Shown: positions 51,801 through 59,394 of the stretch, one piece after another
How the letters are laid out: each line of letters opens with the position of its first letter
How positions within the stretch are numbered: position 1 is the first letter of the stretch
DNA from: Pedobacter westerhofensis
GTDB lineage: Bacteria > Bacteroidota > Bacteroidia > Sphingobacteriales > Sphingobacteriaceae
Reading direction: 5' to 3'
Length of the DNA: 64,000 bases
Assembly (NCBI RefSeq): GCF_900182595.1
Contig: NZ_FXTN01000008.1
Coordinates: forward strand, 124,001 to 188,000
Made by a program: the position numbers and the translations under genes
The notes under the pieces: generated by a model
Database searches by the model: none
The model's input: the letters and a program-made list of their open reading frames with translations, nothing else
What the model was told of the DNA's origin: nothing

Positions 51801-51978
51801 TGCGGGTTTCTTTCACATAAACTGACACCCCGGGTAATGGTGTATTGTCATCTGCGCTGGTTACTTTTCCCTGCACGGTGATGTCTTGCGCCAGCAAACT
51901 GCCACTGCAACAAAACAGCAAGAAGAAAAATAGCATAGGGCTACCCGGAAAACGGAATAGTAGAAATTCTCTTTTCAT
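48874..51978 (-). CDS. SusC/RagA-family TonB-linked outer-membrane transporter
   Basis: A 1034-residue TonB-dependent transporter that imports glycan fragments captured by SusD. A signal peptide (about 1-31, ending SLLAQ) precedes the carboxypeptidase-regulatory-like domain (GKVTSADDNTPLPGVSVYV). The plug has the SusC signature VVGYGVQKKKDLTGSV and DDIESVTILKDASSTAIYGS. A 22-strand barrel follows and ends in an aromatic strand (LIMGLNLTF). The frame is open to 52017, but ATG at 51978 (MKREFLLF) gives a proper signal peptide. First gene of the rhamnoside operon; the regulator gene is divergent. Confidence 0.95.
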   Translation of the reverse strand: MKREFLLFRFPGSPMLFFFLLFCCSGSLLAQDITVQGKVTSADDNTPLPGVSVYVKETRKGASTNTDGLFSISAAKGNTLIFTFVGYETKEVPVTGAAISVKLSPASAALSEVAVVGYGVQKKKDLTGSVATVDLAQIKDLPVTSVDQKLVGQVSGVQISTNTGSPGAGSTIKIRGSGSIGAGDNPLFVVDGYPISNTAGLTYNPLNVINPDDIESVTILKDASSTAIYGSRGSNGVVVITTKKGKTGAPVITLNSYVGTQSVPQRGRPKMLNGEQYAQFRQDIITDDFAFRGVPVTQVDIPAEFRNPAQYGAGTDWYNEILRRATQNSLDLGISGGTEDTHYNFSVNRLNQEGTIRYTDFSRYSIRANIETNVSKKLKVGINLAPTNSVQNRNNFDSGGRDVITRALWLSPIVPVTDVNGNRTSYINSPGGIGAPNPLNSLQFAGTQDKYFRGLGGAYAEYQIIPGLKAKYSYNVDYTSENSFNFNPSTVGGESNPAPVVPNSNTYKNTTFNWLSELLLSYDKTFGTNHHVSAVAGFSAQKERMNAITLFADNYPDDLVKTINAAAVISTYGEDIQKWSLISYLARANYSYKDKYLITATIRTDGSSRFGSNQRYGTFPSTAIGWRVSQEDFLKDTKWLSDLKLRASFGKAGNFNIGNYTYTSNVGTANYAFNGNLAPGRVSTTLNNPDLTWENSEEFDGGIDLGLFKDRIYLNLDYYNRLTTGMLYNSEIPQSSGYSNAIINSGKIRNRGFEIGLSTKNLQGQFKWNTNANISFNRNRVLALNANNDPIYSGLSGEGSYTHVTQVGQPIGQFYGYVVEGIYKDQADLNNSPHHVTSVVGSIKYKDVDGNGIIEPVKDFAVIGHAQPNFTYGFSNSFSYKNFDLSVIFVGSQGGQELKTANQYLLNIDGVFNVDQKVLNRWRSPQNPGDGFTPTTNGSRVIYRDVNSSWVENASFLRLQNVTLGYNFAGSLLAKSKLIKGARFYVSGQNLYTFTKYNGNPEANTATGSALTPGEDFTNYPLARTLIMGLNLTF

Positions 51979-52103
51979 AACTGGAATAATATTTGGATGA
52001 TCTAATGTATAGGCCATGTGTCAAAAAAGTGACCTGTAGCATCCTGACAACCGTCCTGTACAGTTATGGAAAATACACGTTAACAGACTACTAAACAATG
52101 TGT

Positions 52104-52123
52104 TATCTTTTTTTAAAAAGATA
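52104..52123 (+). promoter_or_regulatory. AT-rich palindrome
   Basis: TATCTTTTT (52104-52112) and AAAAAGATA (52115-52123) are perfect reverse complements with a 2-base spacer. It lies between susC and the regulator gene and could bind the GntR protein. Confidence 0.4.
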
Positions 52124-52219
52124 TAAATTGATATAGTTTATCTCTCAAATAAATTATACCTTGAACTATTATTTAAAAAAATAATAAACCAAATAGATGT
52201 ACTGTATGAAATCTGCTAT

Positions 52220-52233
52220 AGCGCGGCCGCGCT
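52220..52233 (+). promoter_or_regulatory. GC-rich 14-bp perfect palindrome
   Basis: AGCGCGGCCGCGCT is a perfect palindrome in an otherwise AT-rich region, 43 bases upstream of the GntR start. The contrast in composition makes chance less likely. It may be an operator. Confidence 0.5.
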
Positions 52234-52275
52234 GAAAGGATTTATTATTCACGAAAGACTAAAACCTTTTATCAC

Positions 52276-53301
52276 ATGAAGACAAATATGTTTTGTGATT
52301 GTATTGATGAATATTCTGCTACCCCGAAGTACCTGCAGCTCTCCCGGCTGGTGATCAAAGCCATCGAACAGGGGAAATTAAAGATGGACAGTATGCTCCC
52401 CTCCATCAATGAAGTGAGCTGCAATCTGGAATTATCACGGGATACAGCAGAAAAGGGCTATCGTTACCTCAAAAAGAAAGGCATCATCAATTCCGTACCG
52501 GGAAAAGGCTACTACATCACCAATACAAATTTTAAGCAGCAGCTGAAGGTATTTCTGCTGTTTAATAAACTCAGTGCACATAAAAAGATTATTTATGACG
52601 CCTTTATCGCCACCCTGGGCCAGGATGTTACGGTAGACTTTTATATCTATAACAACAACTTCAGCCTGTTCAAACATTTCCTGGCCAACCAGAAGGACGA
52701 TTATTCACATTATGTAATTATTCCTCATTTTATAGACGACGACGGCTTTGCAAGGGATGTGATCAACCTGCTGCCAAAACACAAACTGGTGATGCTGGAC
52801 AAGCTGCTGCCAGGTATAGAGGGTGAATATGCAGCTGCCTATGAAAACTTTGAACAGAATATCTATAATGCCCTGGAGCAGGCGCTGGCCCCACTGAGCA
52901 AGTACCATACGATCAAGATTATTTTTCCAAAACAGAGCTATTTCCCAAAGGAGATCCTGAAAGGTTTTATCAGGTTTTGCCAGCAATATGCCTTTACACA
53001 TCAGGTGGTGAACAATATTTCTATTGAACCGATTAACTCAGGAGAAGTGTTTATCAATTTGATGGAAGATGACCTGGTTGTACTGCTGGAGCGCCTGATC
53101 AGTCTGGGGTCTACAATAGGAAAGGACGTAGGGGTAATTTCCTATAATGAGACACCATTGAAAAAGATACTGGTGAACGGGATCTCTACAATTTCGACTG
53201 ATTTCAGCTTTATGGGCAATGCAGCAGCAAACCTGATCCTGGATAATTCGAGAAGACACATAGAAGTACCTTTCTATTTTACGAAGCGTGCAAGCTTATA
53301 A
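52276..53301 (+). CDS. GntR-family regulator with periplasmic-binding-like sensor domain
   Basis: A 341-residue regulator. The winged-helix GntR domain covers about 10-80 (SRLVIKAIEQGKLKMDSMLP, SINEVSCNLELSRDTAEKGY). The rest (about 88-341) looks like a LacI-type periplasmic-binding fold that would sense a sugar (VGVISYNETPLKKIL near the end). It is divergent from the SusC-SusD-GH78 operon and shares its regulatory region, so it probably controls use of a rhamnose-containing glycan. A bidirectional terminator follows. Confidence 0.9.
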   Translation: MKTNMFCDCIDEYSATPKYLQLSRLVIKAIEQGKLKMDSMLPSINEVSCNLELSRDTAEKGYRYLKKKGIINSVPGKGYYITNTNFKQQLKVFLLFNKLSAHKKIIYDAFIATLGQDVTVDFYIYNNNFSLFKHFLANQKDDYSHYVIIPHFIDDDGFARDVINLLPKHKLVMLDKLLPGIEGEYAAAYENFEQNIYNALEQALAPLSKYHTIKIIFPKQSYFPKEILKGFIRFCQQYAFTHQVVNNISIEPINSGEVFINLMEDDLVVLLERLISLGSTIGKDVGVISYNETPLKKILVNGISTISTDFSFMGNAAANLILDNSRRHIEVPFYFTKRASL

Positions 53302-53327
53302 AAAAACCGCTGTGCATAGCGGTTTTT
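53301..53327. terminator. Bidirectional terminator
   Basis: AAAAAACCGCT and AGCGGTTTTT form a stem with a 5-6 base loop and T-runs on both strands. It separates the convergent GntR and hydrolase genes. Confidence 0.88.
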
Positions 53328-53332
53328 ATTTA

Positions 53333-54322
53333 TTAAAGCCCGCCTAACAGCGCCACAATAAACTCTGTGGAAACTTCTACATGCGGGATATGTCCGCAGC
53401 CGTCAAATTCTATCAGCTTTGCTTTAGGGATACGGGCAGCAGTCTGTTTTCCGAGCAACTTGTATTGTCCGTGAGCGGCCTGCAGTTCCGGGCTGAGCAA
53501 TCCTTTTCCTACAATGGTTTTATCTTCTTTGCCGATAAACAAGATTGTAGGCACAGTAATGTTCTGCAACTCATACAGTACCGGCTGTTCATAAATCATT
53601 GTGAATGTCATGGCCGCTACTTTTGCATAGCGCGGGAAATCGGCACTGCCGGTTACACCAGCTCCTATACTTACCAGCTCATCGTACTCCGGCTTCCATA
53701 CTGTAAAATACGAGCTTTGATAATATTTTTTGATACTTTCCGCAGTAGCCTTCAGTTCTGTTTTGTATTGCTCTTCTGTCGTGGTGTATGGCACAAACTG
53801 CCTGTAGTCTTCCAGACCTATCGGATCTTCAAGCAACAGCTTTTCTGTAGTTTGCGGATACATGAGGGCAAATCTGGTGGCCAGCATACCGCCCATAGAA
53901 TGGCCAAGTATATTTGCTTTTTGAATCCCCAGGGTATCCAATAAGGCTTTATTCCATCTCGCCATCTGGTGAAAGCTGTAATGGATAAATGCTTTCGATG
54001 ATTTACCAAATCCAATCTGGTCAGGAACCACTACCCTGAAACCCCTGCCGGTTAAAGCCTTGATTACATTTGTCCAGTAATAACCGCCAAAGTTCTTTCC
54101 ATGAAATAAGACTACTGTTCTTCCATTTGCATTTTGAGTGGGCGCGATATCCATATAAGCCATACGTATATCCTGTCCTTCGGTATGGATAGGAAAGAAC
54201 TTTACGGGATAAGGGTATTTGATATTTTCGAGTGTGATAGAAAGCGTATCAGTCTTCTGGGCAGACGCAGACAGCATAAAACAAAATAACAGGAAAGATG
54301 AAACTAGAAGTTTTCTGAACAT
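53333..54322 (-). CDS. Secreted alpha/beta hydrolase
   Basis: A 329-residue alpha/beta-fold hydrolase with a signal peptide (about 1-21, ending SASAQ). The nucleophile elbow is GHSMGGMLA (Ser about 142), the oxyanion region is VVLFHGKNFGG, the acid is probably Asp in IGKEDKTI, and the base is His in CGHIPHVE. It should hydrolyse an ester or similar bond in the periplasm; the substrate is unknown. It is a single gene between two terminators, so it is not clearly part of the rhamnoside locus. Confidence 0.92.
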   Translation of the reverse strand: MFRKLLVSSFLLFCFMLSASAQKTDTLSITLENIKYPYPVKFFPIHTEGQDIRMAYMDIAPTQNANGRTVVLFHGKNFGGYYWTNVIKALTGRGFRVVVPDQIGFGKSSKAFIHYSFHQMARWNKALLDTLGIQKANILGHSMGGMLATRFALMYPQTTEKLLLEDPIGLEDYRQFVPYTTTEEQYKTELKATAESIKKYYQSSYFTVWKPEYDELVSIGAGVTGSADFPRYAKVAAMTFTMIYEQPVLYELQNITVPTILFIGKEDKTIVGKGLLSPELQAAHGQYKLLGKQTAARIPKAKLIEFDGCGHIPHVEVSTEFIVALLGGL

Positions 54323-54393
54323 AGGGTTTTAATTTTCCTCTATGAAACATGCACAGAAGGATAAGTTTCTAAAATTAACGATTATTTACAACA

Positions 54394-54426
54394 AAGCCCC
54401 GTTCCTTTTTAAAGAAACGGGGCTTA
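54394..54426 (-). terminator. Terminator of the TonB receptor gene
   Basis: AAGCCCCGTT and AACGGGGCTT form a 10-base stem around a mainly A/T loop. The T-run on the minus strand is short (TTTGTTG), so strength is uncertain. Confidence 0.65.
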
Positions 54427-54447
54427 AAATGGCGGAATTGATCTAGT

Positions 54448-56769
54448 CTATTTTTTTAATGTAAAAGGAATATTCACACCAAATGTGATATTACGTCCCA
54501 TATTATAGATCCCCAGTGTAGGATCTTCATCACTTAATCTGCCCGGTTTAAAACGGCTTAAATGATCATAATAAGCTTTGTTCAGCAGATTTTTACCCGC
54601 TGCATAAATCGTGATCACCTGATCTTTGCTTAGCTTCAGGGTAGTTCCGATAGCGGCATTTAAAAGGGTATAGCCCGCAGTAGGTTGCTCAAAGCTGTCA
54701 ATTTTACTCTGTCTCCAGAAGTTATCTATACCAACAGAAACATACGAATGTGAGGTTCCTGCTATCTTTGGTTCAAAACGCAGTTCGTTACGCAAAGCAG
54801 CAGCCGGGGTAAACGGAAGCGACTCTTTGGTAGTGCGGTTTGTTGCCCTGGTATAAGAGAAGCTATTTTCAAAATGGATCAGGCTAACCGGGTGTAAAGT
54901 TAATGTAGCTTCTATCCCGCGCAGAAAAGCATCGTCCTGAACAAAGTTGTATACAGGGTAATCTCTGCCATCTACATCAATGTTCTGACCATTTGTACTG
55001 TAATAAATATAGTTGTTGATGATATTGGCAAAAGCACCCAGGCTTGTACTTACATACTGGTTCTGGTATTCAAAAGAAGCGTCGGCCTGGTAACTTTGTT
55101 CCGGTTTAAGATCCGGATTACCCAACTCATAGCGGAAAGCACCTTCATGTACGCCATTAGCTGATAGCTCTGCGATGTTTGGTGCCCTGAATGCGCTTCC
55201 TGCGTTGGCCTTAAAGCTGAATGCCTCATTAAATTCATGTGTATAACCCAGGGCCCCGGTAACGTGCGAGAATTTATTGTCAAAAGCACTGAACTGTGAG
55301 TCGCCGTCAAAGGCTTTACCAGTCATTTTTCTGTAGTCGAAACGGATACCCGCATTAAAGGTATCGTTATCCCATGTTTTTTTTACATAGGCAAATCCAC
55401 CTGCGGCTTGTGAATCATAATCAGGGATCAGCTGTTCGGCACCGGTAGTATTGATACTGTGCATAAATTCTCCTGATGCACCCAATACTGGGGCCCATCC
55501 GTTTACTTCCTTAAATGAGTATTTAAGGTCGTAGCTGTAAGTATAACTGTTGAGGAATAGAGCCAGTCCGTCATCTCCTGCGCCTTCGAGTTCCCTGCGA
55601 AGGTTATGCTGATAACCCAGCGTAGCTTTTAAACTACCATCGCCTAAAAGGATATTACTGTTCAGCGCAATTTTGTAATGGCGGACATCCTGTTTTGGGT
55701 AGGCCAGTGTCCTGTCTTTATTCTGTGCATCGGTAAAAGTATTGCCGTCGTCATCTACCAGCGCGCCTGCGTCATTTCTCACAGGCTCATAAAAGCCAAT
55801 ATTGGTACGAAAGCTGGACGCATCCAAATGTGCATATCCCCATTTTTTATTTAAGCCGATCTGTCCTTCAAAGTTTGTTTCATTAAAGCCCGAATTTGGA
55901 ACAAATTCAGTTGGGGTTTTATAAGAGTAGGCATTTTTGTATGATCCGCGCACTTTATATATAAACCCGTTCTCGTTGCCCTGCAGCATCAGTGAACTTC
56001 CGGTCAGCCCGTTGTTGGTAGCATAATTGGTCAGGAATTCTCCCCTCAGTGTACCGTCCGGTGCAGGCAGCCCGTCAAGGATATTGATTACCCCGCCTAA
56101 TGCGTCGGAGCCATACATTAAACTGGCCGGGCCTTTCAGTACCTCCACATGGTCGGCACTGTACTGATCAATTTCAATACCGTGCTCATCGCCCCACTGC
56201 TGCCCCTGTTGTTTTACACCGTCACTTACTGTAACCACACGGTTATAGCTTAATCCGCGGATAACTGGTTTGGAGATACCCGGGCCTGTAGTAACCTGGG
56301 CTACTCCCGGTACGCGGGAGATCGCATCAATCAGGTTTGTAGAAGGATGATACAGGAGATCGGCCTTGCTCACCGCAGAAACGGAAGTACTGTTTTTGCG
56401 GTTATCTGAACTTGAAGCAGATCCGGTAATCACTACTTCCCTTCCTTCAATCACGCTCGCCTGTAAAGCAAAGTTAAGCGCGCCGGCATTTGCAAGATCA
56501 ACAGATTGTGTGATGGTCCTGTACCCGATATAGCTTACCTGAACGAGGAAGCGTCCGCGTGCAGGGATATTTTTGATAACGAATTCTCCATTTTGGTTGG
56601 TAATTGCAGAACTGCGCAGGTCGGGAATAGAAATAGCTGCGCCTGGCAGAGGTGACTGTGTTTGTGCATCAGTAATCCTGCCCCTGAACTCTGTCTGTGC
56701 GGCAGCGGATGTAACATTGAAAGTAAAAACGGAGATGAGTACAACTAAAAATAGAAGTATCTTTTTCAT
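54448..56769 (-). CDS. TonB-dependent receptor, probably for a metal or metal complex
   Basis: A 773-residue outer-membrane receptor. The signal peptide covers about 1-24 (ending SAAAQ). A carboxypeptidase-regulatory-like domain (GRITDAQTQSPLPGAAISIP) and a classical plug follow (about 115-235; RVPGVAQVTTGPGISKPVIR, YSADHVEVLKGPASLMYGSD). The barrel ends in the usual aromatic strand region. The plug block DEHGIEIDQYSADHVEVLKG resembles ZnuD-like zinc receptors. The His/Cys-rich small protein encoded upstream on the same strand supports a metal substrate. No SusD partner is present. Confidence 0.88.
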   Translation of the reverse strand: MKKILLFLVVLISVFTFNVTSAAAQTEFRGRITDAQTQSPLPGAAISIPDLRSSAITNQNGEFVIKNIPARGRFLVQVSYIGYRTITQSVDLANAGALNFALQASVIEGREVVITGSASSSDNRKNSTSVSAVSKADLLYHPSTNLIDAISRVPGVAQVTTGPGISKPVIRGLSYNRVVTVSDGVKQQGQQWGDEHGIEIDQYSADHVEVLKGPASLMYGSDALGGVINILDGLPAPDGTLRGEFLTNYATNNGLTGSSLMLQGNENGFIYKVRGSYKNAYSYKTPTEFVPNSGFNETNFEGQIGLNKKWGYAHLDASSFRTNIGFYEPVRNDAGALVDDDGNTFTDAQNKDRTLAYPKQDVRHYKIALNSNILLGDGSLKATLGYQHNLRRELEGAGDDGLALFLNSYTYSYDLKYSFKEVNGWAPVLGASGEFMHSINTTGAEQLIPDYDSQAAGGFAYVKKTWDNDTFNAGIRFDYRKMTGKAFDGDSQFSAFDNKFSHVTGALGYTHEFNEAFSFKANAGSAFRAPNIAELSANGVHEGAFRYELGNPDLKPEQSYQADASFEYQNQYVSTSLGAFANIINNYIYYSTNGQNIDVDGRDYPVYNFVQDDAFLRGIEATLTLHPVSLIHFENSFSYTRATNRTTKESLPFTPAAALRNELRFEPKIAGTSHSYVSVGIDNFWRQSKIDSFEQPTAGYTLLNAAIGTTLKLSKDQVITIYAAGKNLLNKAYYDHLSRFKPGRLSDEDPTLGIYNMGRNITFGVNIPFTLKK

Positions 56770-56934
56770 ATATATTTATATTTTCGCCAATGGCCTGCAA
56801 CGCTATTGATGGTTAGAGCTATTGCAAAATCCTATTAGCACATGATTTCATTTGTGTGTAATTTACTGAAGGCCAAATAGGTATTCAGCAGATGCCTGTG
56901 CTGTAAAACACAGACCTGTTTATTTGGAATGAGA

Positions 56935-57273
56935 TCAGGCTATCGGGGGGCCGCGTAGAGAAGTGCCTCTTAAAGCAGTATAACTTGCAGTAATCAAAAC
57001 ATAAGTTTTGATCAGCAATATACTTCTGGACTTCAGCTCAAAGGAATGGGTACTTGTTAAATAATCTTTTTCAAAGTGTGCAGAACAGATCAGGCAGTTA
57101 TGGGATTCATTGCCAATATGCGTCTTGTGCATACACATCTTACCATATTTGGCGCAATCGTTCTGCTCCTCCTCATGATGATGAAGAGTACTCCAGGGAA
57201 TGAGTGCTATGGCAAATACCCACAGCATACAAACCGCAAAGGCCTGTTGAATATGTAAGCGTTTCTTTTTCAA
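56935..57273 (-). CDS. Small His/Cys-rich membrane-anchored protein upstream of the TonB receptor
   Basis: A protein of about 112 residues if TTG at 57273 is the start (KKKRLHIQQAFAV follows it, a good membrane-anchor N-terminus). The open frame runs to 57399, but that extension has no signal-like features. One hydrophobic segment is followed by a metal-ligand-rich region: HHHEEEQNDC, CMHKTHIG and SHNCLICSAHF (three to four Cys and many His). The C-terminus ends LRGTSLRGPPIA, a pattern seen in small proteins next to TonB receptors. It may bind a transition metal for the receptor; this is inference. It is 165 bases upstream of the receptor gene. Confidence 0.65.
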   Translation of the reverse strand: MKKKRLHIQQAFAVCMLWVFAIALIPWSTLHHHEEEQNDCAKYGKMCMHKTHIGNESHNCLICSAHFEKDYLTSTHSFELKSRSILLIKTYVLITASYTALRGTSLRGPPIA

Positions 57274-57433
57274 TTGATCTGTAAAAGTAAGTAAATAAGG
57301 ATCATTCGTGTAATTATAAAGTAACAAAGCCTTTATAAAACCTTTTAAATTACAAATAGCGTATATGTATCTACTTATGGCATAGTAACTGTACGCCATT
57401 TAGCAGATATTTCTAAAATCAAATACAAATTAT

Positions 57434-58087
57434 ATGGCAACGTCTCAGCAAATAAAAACTGGCTATATCGATTACGTACTTACACATGACGAGCAGCCAA
57501 AATCTGTTTACAGTTTTGTGAAAAAACTGAAAATCACAGAATCTGAATTTTATCAGTTCTATGCCTCATTTGAAAGTATTGAGAAGCTGATTTGGGCAGA
57601 CCTTACAGTGGATACGATAGATACAATACAGCAGCAGGAAGTGTGGGCACAGTATTCTTCGCGTGACAGGATGCTTTCGTTCTTTTACAGTTATGTAGAA
57701 GTGCTGAAAAAACACAGGAGCTTTATCGTTTACAGCCTGAAACAGCATTCTGCCAAATTTGCCACACCGTCAGTATTATCTGGCGTAAAACCAATATTCG
57801 AAAATTTTGCCGAAGAGCTGATCAGCGAAGGAGTGGAAAACGGGGAACTGGCCGACCGTAAATTCCTGACCAAAAGATATAAAGACGCATTATGGATCCA
57901 GTTTGCCTTTATTCTTAATTTCTGGGTGAATGACGACAGTACAGGATTTGAAAAAACCGACGAAGCCATTGAAAAAGGCATTAACGTAACCTTCGATCTG
58001 TTTCAGCGCTCCCCTCTCGATAACTTGTTTGAGTATGGAAAGTTCTTGTCGAGAAACAGCAGGTTTACAGAAAAAATGAGGAAATAG
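57434..58087 (+). CDS. TetR-family transcriptional regulator
   Basis: A 217-residue protein with a TetR-type N-terminal HTH (about 8-55; YSFVKKLKITESEFYQFYAS) and an all-helical C-terminal ligand domain (about 70-215). The HTH is less canonical than usual, so the family call rests partly on context. It lies 5 bases upstream of the ABC1 kinase gene and in one operon with it and the SDR gene, so it likely autoregulates the operon. Confidence 0.75.
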   Translation: MATSQQIKTGYIDYVLTHDEQPKSVYSFVKKLKITESEFYQFYASFESIEKLIWADLTVDTIDTIQQQEVWAQYSSRDRMLSFFYSYVEVLKKHRSFIVYSLKQHSAKFATPSVLSGVKPIFENFAEELISEGVENGELADRKFLTKRYKDALWIQFAFILNFWVNDDSTGFEKTDEAIEKGINVTFDLFQRSPLDNLFEYGKFLSRNSRFTEKMRK

Positions 58088-58092
58088 AGCAT

Positions 58093-59394
58093 ATGAACGA
58101 ACAGAACAGTATCCCTGTTACCAAAGCTGAGCGATCAGCTAAATTTGTAAAAACGGGTTTCCAGATTGGCGGCAATTATATCAAACATTACTCCAAGAAA
58201 CTTTTTAACCCCGAGATGGGAAGGGATGAACTCAATGAAGATAATGCTACAGACATTTATAAATCATTGAGCGAACTGAAAGGAAGCGCGTTGAAAATTG
58301 CGCAAATGCTCAGTATGGATAAGAACATCCTGCCCAAATCGTATGTCGACAAATTTACACAGTCACAATACAACGCACCTCCGCTCTCAGGACCGCTGAT
58401 TGTGCGGACATTTACCAAAAACTTTGGTAAAACCCCCGAAGCAATTTATGACAAATTCAATATTGTCTCCACCAATGCTGCTTCGATAGGCCAGGTACAC
58501 CAGGCTGAACTGAAAGGGAAAAAGTTAGCAGTGAAGATCCAGTACCCGGGCGTTGGCGACAGTATTTCTTCGGACCTGAAACTGGTAAAACCTTTTGCCT
58601 TCCGTTTACTCGGGATGAGCGAAAAAGAACTGAATATCTATATCAAAGAAGTAGAGGAAAGACTGCTGGAAGAAACAGACTACGAACTGGAGGTACGCCG
58701 CTCGATAGAAATCACAGAAGCTTGTAAAGTACTCGATAATGTGGTTTTCCCAACTTATTATCCCGAATTGTCGGGCAAACGGATTATCACAATGGACTGG
58801 ATAGAGGGGCTCCACTTAAAGGAGTTCCTGCAAACAAATCCATCACAGGAACTGCGCAATAAGATTGGCCAGGCACTGTGGGATTTCTATAATTTCCAGC
58901 AGCATGAGCTCAGGGCTGTACATGCAGATCCTCATCCGGGGAACTTTATGATCACACCGGACGAGAAGCTTGGGGTAATCGACTTTGGCTGTATCAAGGA
59001 AATGCCGGCCGACTTTTACGATCCTTTCTTTTCACTGATCTCGTCTGACGTGGTGAACGACAAACAAAAAACAATCGAAGCCTTCAGAAAACTGGATATG
59101 ATCCATACCGGCGATACCCCGGCACAGATAGAATTTTATTACAAAGCATATCTGGAGATGATCCAGCTTTTTGCAAAGCCTTATCTCAGCAGCACCTTTG
59201 ATTTTAGTGAGCCGGAGTTCTTCGCCAAACTTTATGCTTATGGAGAAAAGATCGCGAAGATGCCTGAATTTAAACAGGCGCGTGGTGTAAAACACTTTAT
59301 CTATGTAAACAGGACCAACTTTGGCCTGTATACGATACTACAGGAATTAAAAGCGGTTGTACGCACAGATACCTTTAAACCCCATGTTGCATGA
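58093..59394 (+). CDS. ABC1/UbiB-family atypical kinase
   Basis: A 433-residue protein-kinase-like ATPase. The Ala-rich nucleotide loop is NAASIGQVHQAEL. The variant of the family's KxGQ motif here is KIAQ in GSALKIAQMLSMD. The invariant Lys is in KLAVKIQYPG. The catalytic loop is VHADPHPGNFM and the metal-binding motif is VIDFGCIKE. In other organisms UbiB/COQ8 proteins support quinone synthesis and lipid metabolism. It overlaps the SDR gene by 4 bases. Confidence 0.93.
   Translation: MNEQNSIPVTKAERSAKFVKTGFQIGGNYIKHYSKKLFNPEMGRDELNEDNATDIYKSLSELKGSALKIAQMLSMDKNILPKSYVDKFTQSQYNAPPLSGPLIVRTFTKNFGKTPEAIYDKFNIVSTNAASIGQVHQAELKGKKLAVKIQYPGVGDSISSDLKLVKPFAFRLLGMSEKELNIYIKEVEERLLEETDYELEVRRSIEITEACKVLDNVVFPTYYPELSGKRIITMDWIEGLHLKEFLQTNPSQELRNKIGQALWDFYNFQQHELRAVHADPHPGNFMITPDEKLGVIDFGCIKEMPADFYDPFFSLISSDVVNDKQKTIEAFRKLDMIHTGDTPAQIEFYYKAYLEMIQLFAKPYLSSTFDFSEPEFFAKLYAYGEKIAKMPEFKQARGVKHFIYVNRTNFGLYTILQELKAVVRTDTFKPHVA

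Larger units (their letters stand above)
51979..52275. other. Divergent regulatory region of the rhamnoside operon
   Basis: About 300 AT-rich bases between susC and the GntR regulator gene. It contains two palindromes (52104-52123 and 52220-52233, listed separately) and a small inverted repeat GTCA-N6-TGAC at 52020-52033. No exact TAnnTTTG element was found on either strand. Confidence 0.45.
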
